Of a DNA stretch of 64,000 nt, positions 10,963 through 21,757 are shown piece by piece (the first letter of the stretch is position 1; each line of letters starts with the position of its first letter). The stretch is from assembly GCA_037179335.1 (NCBI GenBank), contig JAKZHN010000010.1:1185870-1249869 (forward strand). Direction: 5' to 3'. Position numbers and translations under genes: made by a program. The DNA comes from Cyclaneusma minus. Its lineage: Eukaryota > Ascomycota > Leotiomycetes > Marthamycetales > Marthamycetaceae. The notes below the pieces were generated by a model. It was not told where the DNA came from. It saw nothing but the letters and a program-made list of their open reading frames with translations, and did no database searches.

Positions 10963-12031
10963 ATCCCCCCGCCCCCCCTGGGACTACCCTGGCCACAAAT
11001 ACTAATTTTAGGCACCACTACCTTAAATCAAGTCCATTTTTGATGATTTTAGATTCTGTAGATAGCCTTGGAAAGTGAAAACAAGCTGGGCACTACTCAG
11101 CTGAGCAATATCGTTCACGAATCGCATTTGGCCGATGTCCGGGGATTCTACCCCTCAGACGCCCCGGACTACACTGGCCATCAATAAGCTAACCCTTCAT
11201 ACTCGCTTCTAGAAGCCCCAGAGAAATTTCAAATCAGCTCCATATCTACACTTCAGGTCTCCAACTCGCGAGGTCTTGAGCCCTCGAATCCCTCTAGTCG
11301 TAAGTCTTGCTCAACTTCGCCACCAAGTTCTCACCAAAAACCCCAGTACTGGTTGCTTGGTCTTCGCAACCAAGGACAGTTGTGTTCCTTGGTAGGTATC
11401 TATCTCACTGCCACTTCCTCCCACGGCTCCCCTCAAACCAACCATCTGCAAACAGCGGGGGTGCCCGCACTTCGAAACGCTTTCCTTTCCGCAAAAAGAT
11501 TCGTCGAAAACTGTGCAAAAGCAAAAAGGAGAGCCTTTCTCAGTGCGACTCAAGCCATTTCCCCAAACCAGACGAACTGAGTTTGATGCACAGAGGTGAG
11601 AATCCAAATACAAGGCAAGGATTAAACCGTTGCACCATAGTGACTCAACCGTCTTGGTTCCTGTGGTGAGAAGTAGTTGTGCACTTTGGATATGTATGTT
11701 GGTGCACTGCTATTTTTTGCTCAATCGGAAGACTCGTACCTTTCTAGAAAAGAAAAATGCTTGGTTGAAAAACTTGAAATGGAGGAGGAGGTGCTGGCAA
11801 GAAATGAGAAGAAGTTTATTTGGTACCTCTATGCTGTGCTATGCCAGAAACGAAGGCCGCCGAATGGTATCGTAGAATACTCCAGCGCTAATGCTATGAA
11901 TCTACCACGTGTCCAACCTATGTCCTTACGGGATCCCTTCTTCCCCGTTTCTTCTTTATACAACCCAATCCTCACTTTTTTCTAAGTACCATATCTCTTA
12001 TCCCCCCTATGCTGCTCTTCCCCATTTCCCA

Positions 12032-14269
12032 TCATCTAAACATATACCCCAAATCAGGCAGAGTGCCAAGAATCTGCCTCGCAACCCTCTCCTGCTCACT
12101 CTCAACCACTCTCTTCTGCTGATATCTCAACACATCAGTAGGTCCCACGCTCTTCGGTCTCGCTTTCTCCTTTACTTGCTGCTTTTCTTGGAATGCCATT
12201 TCTTGCACGCGCACGGGTATGCCTATGATGCTTTTTGATGGTGTATGTTTGGCATACGCCGGCTTGGAAGGAGGTGCTGAAGGCGTCGTAGGTCCCTGGA
12301 TGGGGGGTGTGGAAAGTTTGGAAGGCCCCTGGGTAGGCCCTTGGGTAGGGGCTAGAGAGTCGAAGAAGGAGAAGTCGGCGGAGGCCCAGGGGTCGTGCGA
12401 TGGCGATGAAGATGGTGATTGTGGCGGTGGTGTGAAGCCGGTTATGAGGGTCGACTGGGGGCGCGTGGGAAGTTGGATGGGAGCTGGCAAGGGAGCTGGA
12501 ATGGTGAGTGGTAGGCTGATGGAGCGGCTGTGTTGGGGTTGCAGAGCTGGTATGCTGCTGATGTTGCTGGGTGGCGGTGCCAGAGAAAGAGGCTGGGGCT
12601 TTAGTGGCGAAGTTGGGAGAAAGGGTGGTGGTGAGGGCAGGCTTGGGGCGACTGGGGTTGCGGGGGATGAGATCATTTCACCCCATTCGTCATCGTCATC
12701 CTCGTCGATTTGTCCATTTGCTTCTTGGACGGAAGTGGGGACGCTTTGAATAGGGTAGATTTTATCCGAAGTCGGTTCCACGGGTTCCAATGGCTGTGAA
12801 ACTTGGCTGGGATTCGAAACCTGTGGTGAAGGGAGATCAGGCTTGATTGGCTCGAGATGACGGGTTTCGTCGGGCTTCCGGATCGTCAAGACATTGACGG
12901 GAGCGCTGGATGACCTCTCATGAAAAATGCGAGAAGGGAAGTTCGTTGCAGGCTTTTGCTCATTTGCTGAAACTTGGTTCGCTTCAAGATACAACGGCCT
13001 GGAGCTGAAAGATTCAGGAGGAGCTATGGGGGATGGCATTCGAGCTGGGACATCGGATGCAGGCGCATCTGCATGACTCCAACCGAAGTGGATTGGTGGC
13101 AAGCTGGGAGAAGACTGCTTATCCAGCACAGGAGCGACACTCGAACCAAGGGATGGTTTATTTTCATGCCCCCGTACTTTCTGTGAGCCAGGAGCTCTGT
13201 CAACCGAGCTCCTTTTCAAGGAAAGACTCGCAGAAACAGTGGAAGCCACCGATGAGCGCTTCATGTTGTCCGAATTTCCCCATCCGAAAGCAGACTGTAT
13301 GCTTTCTCCATTGCCAAACGTGACGTGACCCTTTGAACGATCTTCCTCTCTCCATCGTGATACAGTCTTGAGAGTGTCATCGCGGATGGTTGATTGGGCC
13401 CAATTTATCGGTCGGTAATTGTCGTCTTCTCCCGAATCATGCTTGCGCATAGAGCCATATCGTGACACTCGATACCAAGCTTTGCGCTCTTGGGGGGTTG
13501 TAAAAGAATCCTCGCTATCATGTATGCTGTATCGACGGATATCCGGTTGCTCAGCTGGTTCCGCATCAGATTGGACTTGATCGGGGAAAAGCTTGTCCAG
13601 CAGCGAGAAATCAATGGAAAAGTCCAAATCTCCTGCGACAGTTTTTGCAACGTTCAAACTTGGCTCGTGGACAGGAGCCCCCTGATCCCACGTAGCTGTA
13701 CTTCCGTCCGCAATCTGGAATTCCTGATCTCCTTCTGCGAAATCCCCAAATTCATCTGTAATCCCTGAAGTAGAGAGCTTTCGTGCATCAGCCCCCGACT
13801 TTACAGTCACGGCGAGGCTCTCTCCATCTCTGTCGACTTCATCCTTATTGACAAGCTGTGCCGCAGATTCGGCCTCGGTTTCAGGCAACGGTTCTCCCTC
13901 GAAAGAAGTTCGAGCAGACTCAGTCGTGTCTTCAGCATGTTCGGAGGGCGAGGAGGTCGGTCTCGAGGAGTTCGGTCCGGAGAGGGGAGTCGCCGATGGA
14001 ATGTTGACACCAGGGAAAGTCCAGGGTTCATTGAAGATGCTGGGGCTCTTTTGTGGTCGGTAGGCAGCAGCGGGAGGCCGATGTCCGCTGTCTCTGTCCC
14101 AGACGGACGCTGAGAATTTCCTGCGATTGTCGTCCAGTGTTTCACCCTCATTCCAAGCCTGCTGTTCTGCAACATCGTCCCAGGGACTCTTCAAGACTTT
14201 TGCCGGGGTTATGGGCGGTTCCAGCACCTTGGATACGTCTGCCCAAGGGGAGCCCCACGCGTCGTCCAT
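12032..14269 (-). CDS. 745-aa disordered acidic protein, function unknown
   Basis: A single-exon frame from the ATG at 14269 (MDDAWGSPWADV...). Most of it is predicted disorder rich in Ser, Pro, Glu and Asp. Noticeable motifs are several Trp-containing acidic stretches (SPWDDV), DEFGDF near the end of the first third, DDDDDEWGEM in the last third, and a conserved-looking tail ILGTLPDLGYMFR. DEFGDF-type acidic-Phe motifs occur in clathrin-adaptor-binding proteins, so a trafficking role is possible but is inference only. A short QGPTQGP..QGPT repeat lies near the C-terminus. It is divergent from CFD1, sharing a 372-base promoter. Confidence 0.7.
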   Translation of the reverse strand: MDDAWGSPWADVSKVLEPPITPAKVLKSPWDDVAEQQAWNEGETLDDNRRKFSASVWDRDSGHRPPAAAYRPQKSPSIFNEPWTFPGVNIPSATPLSGPNSSRPTSSPSEHAEDTTESARTSFEGEPLPETEAESAAQLVNKDEVDRDGESLAVTVKSGADARKLSTSGITDEFGDFAEGDQEFQIADGSTATWDQGAPVHEPSLNVAKTVAGDLDFSIDFSLLDKLFPDQVQSDAEPAEQPDIRRYSIHDSEDSFTTPQERKAWYRVSRYGSMRKHDSGEDDNYRPINWAQSTIRDDTLKTVSRWREEDRSKGHVTFGNGESIQSAFGWGNSDNMKRSSVASTVSASLSLKRSSVDRAPGSQKVRGHENKPSLGSSVAPVLDKQSSPSLPPIHFGWSHADAPASDVPARMPSPIAPPESFSSRPLYLEANQVSANEQKPATNFPSRIFHERSSSAPVNVLTIRKPDETRHLEPIKPDLPSPQVSNPSQVSQPLEPVEPTSDKIYPIQSVPTSVQEANGQIDEDDDDEWGEMISSPATPVAPSLPSPPPFLPTSPLKPQPLSLAPPPSNISSIPALQPQHSRSISLPLTIPAPLPAPIQLPTRPQSTLITGFTPPPQSPSSSPSHDPWASADFSFFDSLAPTQGPTQGPSKLSTPPIQGPTTPSAPPSKPAYAKHTPSKSIIGIPVRVQEMAFQEKQQVKEKARPKSVGPTDVLRYQQKRVVESEQERVARQILGTLPDLGYMFR

Positions 14270-14641
14270 AGCTGTCGTTCTGTGCCGGTCATGGTCGCTG
14301 CCTCGAATCTGGCAGACGGAAGATATTGCGTGGGAGCGGCGCCAGGCTGGGCCCAGGCGAAAGCAGTTGTGGTAAGAGGCGGTGATCGCACTCTCTGACC
14401 AATAATGTTGGTTGGAGCGGGCCGTGAACTTTGCTGCTGATGCTTGATAAGCGATAAGAAATCTAAGATTTGGAATGACGCTGCCCAGAACTTTTGAATC
14501 AATTCGTCCCTCTCCACATGTGCAGTGGAACATTCATAATTACTGGGAACATTCGCAATCACTGGGGATATTTTCAATTACTGGGAATATTCCAAATTAT
14601 CAAGGGGGGGTTCAGACTGACTTTCACTTCTAAAGCAAAAC
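14270..14641. promoter_or_regulatory. divergent promoter with short degenerate tandem repeat
   Basis: This separates the starts of the 745-aa gene and CFD1. At about 14531-14604 it holds three to four imperfect copies of a ~20-base unit, roughly CAATTACTGGGAATATTCC. Very similar units are tandemly arranged inside the MITE at 42279-42642. Confidence 0.55.
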
Positions 14642-15635
14642 ATGTCCAAAGCAAACATATCTCTGGCCAAGGTGAAGCACATCGTCTTGGTACGTTCAAA
14701 ACCAGCTTCCACATCCCCTCAACTCCTTCTGCCTGCTAACGTGCACCTTCTAGGTCCTCTCCGGCAAAGGCGGAGTAGGCAAATCCTCCATCACCACTCA
14801 GCTCGCCCTCTCTCTTTCTCTAGCCGGCCACTCCGTTGGCGTACTCGACATCGATCTGACCGGCCCCTCCATCCCCCGATTCTTCGGCATCGAAAGCGCC
14901 AAAGTCACTCAGGCGCCCGGAGGATGGGTACCCGTGCAAGTCCACGCCGCAGATCCAGAACACGGCATCGGGGAGCTTCGCTGCATGAGTCTGGCATTTC
15001 TGCTGGCGGAACGAGGAGATGCCGTAGTCTGGCGAGGCCCGAAAAAGACTGCCATGGTCCGACAATTCCTCGACGATGTTTATTGGGGCGAGACGGACTA
15101 TTTGTTAATCGACACTCCACCGGGAACCTCTGACGAGCATATATCTCTTGCCGAAACACTTCTTACAAACGCCTTTCCAGGACAAGTGGCAGGCGCTGTG
15201 GTTGTGACAACGCCACAAGCTGTCGCAACAGCAGATGTGAAGAAAGAACTCAATTTCTGCGTCAAGACCAGCATCAATGTCATTGGAGTTGTCGAGAATA
15301 TGGCTGGCTTCGTCTGTCCCAACTGCTCTGAGTGTACCAACCTTTTCAGCAAGGGTGGCGGTCAGGTCATGGCACAGGAGTTTGGAGTGAGGTTTTTGGG
15401 AAGCGTCCCGATTGACCCTCAATTCGTCATGCTCATTGAAACTGGACAGAGGCCTGTTTACCCGGATGGGACGAAAGTAAATGGCCAGGATATGGCAGCA
15501 GCTCCGGAAACGAATCCAGCTGAAAAGGATTCAGCGCAACTGGTGACGAAATACCAGAGCTGCTCCTTATGTCCCATCTTTCGATCTATTACGGCAGATA
15601 TTGTGCAGACAGTGGAAAATGTGCAGGCAGCTTGA
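14642..15635 (+). CDS. CFD1: cytosolic Fe-S cluster assembly factor CFD1 (Mrp/NBP35 P-loop ATPase)
   Basis: Two exons, 14642-14689 and 14754-15635, encode 309 aa. The 64-base intron starts GTACGT, has a GCTAAC branch and ends TTCTAG. It splits V-L-SGKGGVGKSS just before the deviant Walker A (SGKGGVGKSS). DIDLTGPS, LLIDTPPGTSDEH and the C-terminal CPNC are further Mrp/NBP35 hallmarks; the two cysteines of CPNC bind the bridging cluster. NBP35 itself has an extra N-terminal four-cysteine ferredoxin-like motif that is absent here, which points to CFD1. In the cytosol CFD1 and NBP35 form the scaffold that assembles 4Fe-4S clusters. Its length fits the family. Confidence 0.92.
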
Positions 15636-17329
15636 ATGAGCACGCTGAGCTCTTACATTCCAAATCTGCTACCCTACAGTGGAGCTCCCGAATTACACGT
15701 CGCTACCAGTCGGATGGATTCAGGACAGAAGAAGGCGACCAGTGCTCAGAAAAAGGCTTCCCGGTACTTCGTGCGACAGATAGGCACCCGAAGAGCTTGA
15801 AGGATGCAGGTGGGGAAAGCAGCATGAGCAAGGTTCTCGCATATGCGGTGTATTTCGCCCTGCGTCTAGCACATGTCACTTGAGGACTCCGGTGAATGAA
15901 GGACCGAGGTATTGCAGCTGGTGAATACTGTTGATGTATCTTGAACACATGGGTTGTGCGACATCAGCGGAGGGGTGAAGCGTGGCATTCAACATAGGTA
16001 TCACAGCCCCCTACATGTAGATGGGGCATACAGAAAAGGAGACCAAGGCCAATATGAGCGATGAAATGTCGTGTTGAAAAAGTGAAGGAATAGACATAAC
16101 CAGGGCAGATTCGGCAACAGATCACACGAGCAACGGCTAGAATTACACTCTACAGTAGGTAGTCTAAGGAGCGTAAGGAGCGCAGACCATGGTAGAACTC
16201 TACATGTCGACTAGCAATCTAGCATGACCAACAAGACTCTAGTCTTGACATGTCAGGCACTACTAGTGAGAGTGTAAAAGAGAGTTCATAATGACAGCCT
16301 ATTGTGTTGACAAGGGGGCAGCGTCGTTGCGGCAGAAAGAAATTCTGTGCGTGTCTGTGTTGTTCGCGGAGAAAAATCACTCAAAAAACTTGGCCCCACC
16401 AAAAGCACCGCCGCCTCTGTCGCCTCAACGTCTTCCGCGTCGCCTCAATTCTTTCTTGAGAATACTGCAGGGCCAACAGGTTCGCTGTCATCCGCCTCAC
16501 TTGCTGTCTTCTGGCTCTCCTCTTGCCATCAGGTATGCGCGCGTGTTGCCAATTCTGTGCCGCAGATTGCTAACTCGCCTTATGACTAAAGACCATAAAT
16601 TTCTCGTAATTTCTCGTCGACCAGCAAAATCCACACAGACCCCGAACACTCTACACCGACAACTACCTATATACCGCACTCTCAATGAATTTCAATCCTC
16701 ACTGAATCCGGCTACCTCTGCCCAAAGTCCGCAGACAGTGTCCCTGACTCTGTCCTGCGACCGCAACAAGCCGTCAACCTTTCTTCACTTCCTCTATGAG
16801 CACTAAGGACCTACTACGATTTCTGTCCAAGCCTGCCAAGTGAGTCGCCTGAACAACTCTACCTCACAGTACAAAAGCTGACCCGATGTCCTCTAGACCT
16901 CGATAGCACCAGCCACGCCCCTAGTCTCTTAACAAAACCAATACAAATCTCATACGCGCAGATAACCTCATCTGCTAGACCCGATACTTCAACACAGTAT
17001 CGGAATCTATCAGACAGGGGCATAACCATATTCAACATTCCTCCAGCAAAGGACTTCTTCATTCCGCTCGCCGCCCGACCTCCCTAACGTCCCCTACGTG
17101 ACGTTCTACACACCCATACGTACCTGTAGCTGGCTCCGCCAGCATTCACGGATAACCCACGGTTCTGTGGGCCTACTCTTCTCAAGCGGACTCCGCATAG
17201 TTCGTTTGGGTGGCAGATAGTGCTTCACAGTACTTGCCAACAGCCCAGCTTCAGAAGCGAAGCCCCTGAGATTACCATACACCGTCCGAGCCCAAAACCC
17301 AAGGCTTTAGGCCAATAACCGGAGCAGAG
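15636..17329 (+). other. CFD1 3' flank and long 5' leader region of AdoMet decarboxylase
   Basis: There is no convincing gene in this 1.7 kb. An open frame of 171 codons (16291-16806) has no domain and lies where a leader would be. Possible leader-intron donors are CAGGTATGC near 16531 and CAAGTGAGT at 16838-16846. From about 16380 the sequence is pyrimidine-rich, as is usual before fungal start sites. An AAGACTCTAGTCTT palindrome sits near 16230. Confidence 0.5.
16796..16843 (+). promoter_or_regulatory. upstream ORF of 15 codons before AdoMet decarboxylase
   Basis: ATG at 16796 to TGA at 16841-16843 encodes MSTKDLLRFLSKPAK. It lies 487 bases before the SPE2 start. AdoMet decarboxylase mRNAs of animals and plants are controlled by polyamines through small upstream ORFs, so this one is a candidate regulator. 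The stop overlaps a possible splice donor (GTGAGT), so it may instead be partly spliced. Its presence in the transcript is inferred. Confidence 0.35.
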
Positions 17330-18965
17330 ATGGTCGATCTCGAGGTTACCCAGCCTATCCTCTCGGCTTCTGAAGGTACTCCACAGGTGACAATCAATCA
17401 CGAGGTTGCGACCGGCCTTGACTCCACCAATGCATTTGAAGGTGTGTAAATTTTCTTCCCCTGGTTTAGTCCGACCTAATGATCTCTCAGGTCCAGAGAA
17501 GCTTCTTGAGGTCTGGTTTGCACCAGCCCCCGATGCTCTTCCTGCTTCGGCCGAACGAAGTGGCTTGAAGGCAGTCTCCCCTGAGACTTGGAAGTCCATG
17601 CTGGACCTTGTGCACTGTGAAGTTCTCTCCATTGTGGAGTCCGAGCACGTCGATGCGTACCTCCTTTCCGAGTCGAGCATGTTTGTGTTCAACCACAAGC
17701 TCATTCTCAAGACATGTGGTACCACGACCCTTCTCTGGGGTCTGCCACGCATGCTCGATATCGCTGCATCGGTCGGATTTCCCCACTCCACTCACAGCAC
17801 ATTGAAGGGCATGCCGTCCGCAGCGACCCCCTACCGGGTCTTTTACAGCCGTAAGAACTTCTTGTTCCCCGACAAGCAGCGCGGCCCTCACCGCAGCTGG
17901 AATGACGAAGTTGCCTTCTTGGACAACCTTTTCGATGGCGGAAGTGCTTACATGGTTGGCAAAATGAACGGAGACCATTGGTATCTCTATTTGACTTCAC
18001 CCAACAGTGCTGTCACACGTCCAGCCACGCCTTTGGACGGAGAGACTGCCACAGAGACCAAGAGGCTCTCTTTCCTCTCGGGTAAATCGAACGGGAACGA
18101 TGATGAAACCCTGGAGATCCTCATGACCGATCTCGAGCCTGAAAACGCGAAGCAATTTTACCTCGAGAATGCGAGTGCGGTCGCTGAAGCTCGTCACCTT
18201 CAGAAGGCAAATGAAGCGCGCCAGGCCGCTGCGAGCAACCTGGGAGACATCAGCAGTGAGAAATTTCAAGACCTAAGCATGAGCAGCACGACCGCCGGCA
18301 GCTTGGCCCAAGACGAGATCGAAGTCTTCAGCAACACATCCGAAGAGAACGCTGCTGGTGGTCTGACACCCGATACCGACGTTGAAGTTTTCCCCGAAGA
18401 ACTCAGCACTGAAGGCCACGCTCTGGGAACCGTCGTGTCAGAGGCTTGCGGCCTTTCTGATGTCTACCCCACCTCGCGATTCCCGGACGCCCGCGTCGAC
18501 GCGTATCTTTTTACTCCTTGCGGATTCTCTGCCAATGGTGTGATTCCTGCCCCTGACCAAGCCGGCAGCGCTACGCACTACTTTAACGTCCACGTTACGC
18601 CTGAGCCGCACTGCTCATACGCCTCCTTCGAAACTAACGTCCCCGGACGCCAGACCGGCCGTGAAACTGCCGACGTGATCCAGCACGTGGTGAACATCTT
18701 TAAACCAGGCCGTTTCAGCGTCACCTTGTTCGAAGCCAAAGCCACCGCCCCCGACGCAGTCGACTACGGCAACCACGGCGATGCGACGACTGACGGAAAA
18801 TTGCTCGAGAGTGGTCTTCGGCGTAACAGCAAGATGGACGGTATTAAGGGCTACCGCCGCCTCGAACGCATCGTACACGACTTCGATGGATATGATCTGG
18901 TTTTCAGGTACTATGAGAGGGATGATTGGAAAGGAGGTGCGCCGAGAGTGGGAGAGATGATTTGA
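17330..18965 (+). CDS. SPE2: S-adenosylmethionine decarboxylase proenzyme
   Basis: Two exons, 17330-17441 and 17491-18965, encode 528 aa. The 49-base intron starts GTGTGT and ends CTCTCAG; joining restores FEGPEKLLEVWF. The enzyme makes decarboxylated AdoMet for spermidine and spermine synthesis. The pyruvoyl-forming site is visible in YLLSESSMFV, where self-cleavage occurs between Glu and the first Ser. CGTTTLLWGLPRML carries the conserved catalytic Cys, and TPEPHCSYASFETN the conserved C-terminal block of the alpha chain. A ~140-residue acidic, Ser-rich insert between these blocks is longer than in animal enzymes. The start ATG is preceded by a very long leader. Confidence 0.93.
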
Positions 18966-19577
18966 TGTTTGTGAGGGCTGTGCTTACTTTTGGCGTTTTG
19001 TGCGCGTTTTTTCTAGGTCGACGTCGCTGAGCTGAAGTCAGCTCCAAGGAAGGTTGCTTGCGAACAAGTGAATCTGTTGTCGCTGTCACTCCTTTCAGTT
19101 TTCGTCCCCGACAAGCTGTGTTTTCTCGAGCGGTTACTATGGCTGGCTGGTTGATGGGCCAAGAGGTGGGACGTTGGGCTGCTATTAATCAGGACGCGCT
19201 ATTCAATGAAATGCTTTTGCTGGATTGCTTTGATGCTGGTTCTCCACTGCCTTTGATCCACTTGAACCGTGTTCACGACACAGTCTACTTTCGTGCTGTC
19301 TGTTATTGCTGGTCCGTCTCCGGTTTCACCATTGTTAACTGCTCGAGGAGCTGTTGTACTAAGGCGTGATTGAGACCCAGCTTGGCTTCGTGACAATAAC
19401 TATAATGTGCTAATCACCCACAACTTGCATAGGAATAGGTTGTCAAGAGAGGATCCAGACGACAGGTGTATAGTCTTGCTATGTGGGGTGCATGGGTGCG
19501 TGGGCAGCTAGAGTGCCCCCTCGCCCAAGGTATGTATATATGCGATTCGGCTGGCTGGCTGTTTCAGGGTCATTGTC

Positions 19578-19745
19578 GGTTTTGTTGCACGTCGACCGAG
19601 GGATGTTGAAAAGTGGTTTTTAGAAATCTAGATTCGGGGTTTGTGAATGGTATATTTGGATAGAGCTGGAAATTCTGCTTCGATTGGTGTGTGACACGAC
19701 TGGGTTTAAATGTTCGGGGCTTGTATAATAGGCAGAGTTGTAAAG
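19578..19745 (-). repeat. dispersed repeat family A, copy 3 (inverted)
   Basis: Reading the minus strand from 19745 down gives AAGCCCCGAAC, AAACCCAGTCGTGT, CACCAATCG, CAGAATTTCCAGCTCTATC, AAAAACCACTTTTC and GGTCGACGTGCAACAAAA, the same order as copies 1 and 2. The outer half of the longer copies is not recognisable here. Confidence 0.7.
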
Positions 19746-19999
19746 ATAGTGTTTATTTTGGATACTAGTTGTATACGGATATGCTGGCGAAGAAAACCTG
19801 GGGTCTGGGCGGGTGCGTCTGGATACAGTAGAAGCTAAACGAGGGTGGCGGAATATATCTGTCCCTTGGGCAATTTCTGTCGTCTGGGGAAGTTACTCAC
19901 GCGTCCAGTGTGTCACTGTCGAGAAGCAAAAATACTTTCGACACCACTAAGCCCATTTTTCAGTAATCGACAGGTTTTTCGGTTATTGGCAGAGCGATA

Positions 20000-20056
20000 G
20001 CTTCAGCCAATCAAGAGCCTCTGCTTTCATCTTTTCATTTTGTTGCACATCGACCG
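20000..20056 (+). repeat. repeat end motif TTTTGTTGCACATCGACC, second copy with flank
   Basis: Identical over 18 bases to 10944-10961, with a similar CCAATCA-containing upstream flank. It lies 458 bases from the end of family A copy 3, in the same orientation as that end. Confidence 0.5.
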
Positions 20057-21757
20057 GCCGGCCGCCTCGGATGGCCTCGATCGGGGGAGCTTGCCTACCC
20101 TTTTCCACCCACCGACTTTTCCGCGCCATACCATCATTTTATGTCCGTTTCTCATGGTTTTAGGCTCGTTGGATTGGTTTCTGTTGGCTCTTTGTTACTA
20201 GCTGGTTGTTGTTTAGCTGTGCTGTATCTCATCTTTGGTAATCGAATTATGGAGCCGTGTAGACAAATGGCTTGTTTTTAGCTTACTGTCCCTAATTCTC
20301 TTTGCCAACTAGATATCTACAAGCAGCAATACGCAACGTATCCGACTTGCAGAGTCGTACGATGATGCCTGAAACATTCCGACTCTTTTCGTGAGTTCTC
20401 GAGGGACCCTGGAGCAACGGAGCTAGATGTTTTTGAGAATACCGCTGTCCGGTCATGGAGGTATTTTGAACAGAGTGTGTATTGGGATAATCTTGATTCT
20501 CGGGTTCGTCATGCACAATCCGGGAATGGAGCATGCCGCTTTCCGGAGAGAGGGCAGAGGGGTGGGTGGAATTTATGTAGATGTATGGACGGGATGCACG
20601 ACATCGGGTCTCGGGCGGGAGATGCATGCAGAGAGAGAGTGGGGGTGATATTATTGACGGAGCAAGTTCCAAGAGGGCATATATCCTGTTTGAAAAAGGA
20701 GAGAATACAATCTTGGTTTAAAGAAGTGATTGTGAATAGAGGAAGCCTATAGGAACTAAGGAGGTTCTGTTGACTGTCTCCTGTACGAGAGGTAGTGAAA
20801 TGTATCTAGCATGCAATAAGACACGCATCTGCCAACCTACTACCATTCCAACAGCAACTTTACTGAAACTGATCACCCCGATGTCAGTCGTATGGCATAT
20901 AACGGAACTGATATGGAATTCCACCAGCGAAAGTTGACGACGTCGTGCGTCAGTTACCTTAGTTGAGGACTGGACCAAGGGACTTGCCGCTGACAGTCCC
21001 AAGTTGCAGCACTTACTATGCCATGTCGCTGATATCTCCGTAAGCATATATCAGATCCAGAACCCTTCTTACCTTCTAGTAGCAAATGGAGATTTCCATA
21101 CAAAACCTCGGCCTTGGATTTTCGAATCTAGACAACACTAACAGCGAACAGCGAAGTTTCGCAACCCTTTCTCCAAACGGTACCCAATAGGCACACCTCA
21201 ATCTCGATCACTCGATCTTGTCGCACATCGCTGGCTGACGGAAGAAGCCTTTTCAAATTCCCAATCTCCAAGATCGAACCCATAGTCCCATACCAGGTCG
21301 TTGGCACGCCCAAGTTCCAGTCTTTCGGGACCAAATATCGACCCAAGTGACAGAGTCTGGACTCTTCCTTGAATCTGGACCTGCGGGCGTGTTCCGAAGA
21401 CATTCTCCAGCGGCCGCCCTTGCCCTCCGAACTCCGAAACTCCTCCAGCACACCGATCACCGCTCTACCCGCGCCCCCCTGTTCAGTTCCACACACCACC
21501 AAGTCCACGGAGCTCGGGAAACAGCTTGAAATCCGTATCCGAAACTCCGAGAAGCACCAAGCCAGCAAGATTCGCACCAGCCCTGACGACACGCCGGAAC
21601 TCTCAAAAATCCTACCCACGCACCGCCTGCGCCCCCAGGCTGCCTTTATATAGGGTAACCCTCTGGGCTTTGGCACCTCGGGCCTTATCATTGCTGCGTT
21701 TCTCCGTATTTCCGTTCCATTCCTAGGTCACGACCACTGACTTCGAATTCCTGAGGC

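Larger units (their letters stand above)
8481..12031. other. 3.5 kb repeat-bearing stretch without a confirmed gene
   Basis: No long frame here looks coding. The contents listed separately are repeat A copy 2, a TATA box with a 33-codon ORF, an old tandem duplication, and a copy of the TTTTGTTGCACATCGACC motif. On the plus strand a 97-codon frame from an ATG at 11692 to 11985 has a charged, helical middle part but no recognisable relatives and no promoter I can point to. Otherwise I see nothing. Confidence 0.55.
18966..21757. other. 2.8 kb gene-free stretch with dispersed repeats
   Basis: No coding-like frame is supported. It carries an inverted copy of repeat family A (19578-19745) and a second copy of the TTTTGTTGCACATCGACC motif. 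The last few hundred bases are the presumed promoter of the Zn2Cys6 regulator. A 187-codon antisense frame at 21128-21691 overlaps that promoter and shows no domain. Confidence 0.55.

Noticed and set aside
11240..11300. tRNA-like CTCGAATCCCTCTAGTC segment
   Set aside because: No matching acceptor stem, D arm or anticodon arm could be folded around it; no other tRNA-like T-arm was noticed anywhere in the window.
11692..11985. 97-codon frame with a charged helical centre
   Set aside because: No relatives recognised and no promoter; mentioned only within the intergenic entry.
16291..16806. 171-codon frame in the SPE2 leader region
   Set aside because: No domain, and it lies in leader-like pyrimidine-rich DNA with possible splice donors inside.
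21128..21691. 187-codon minus-strand frame upstream of the Zn2Cys6 regulator
   Set aside because: No recognisable domain, composition not gene-like, and it occupies the expected promoter of the regulator.
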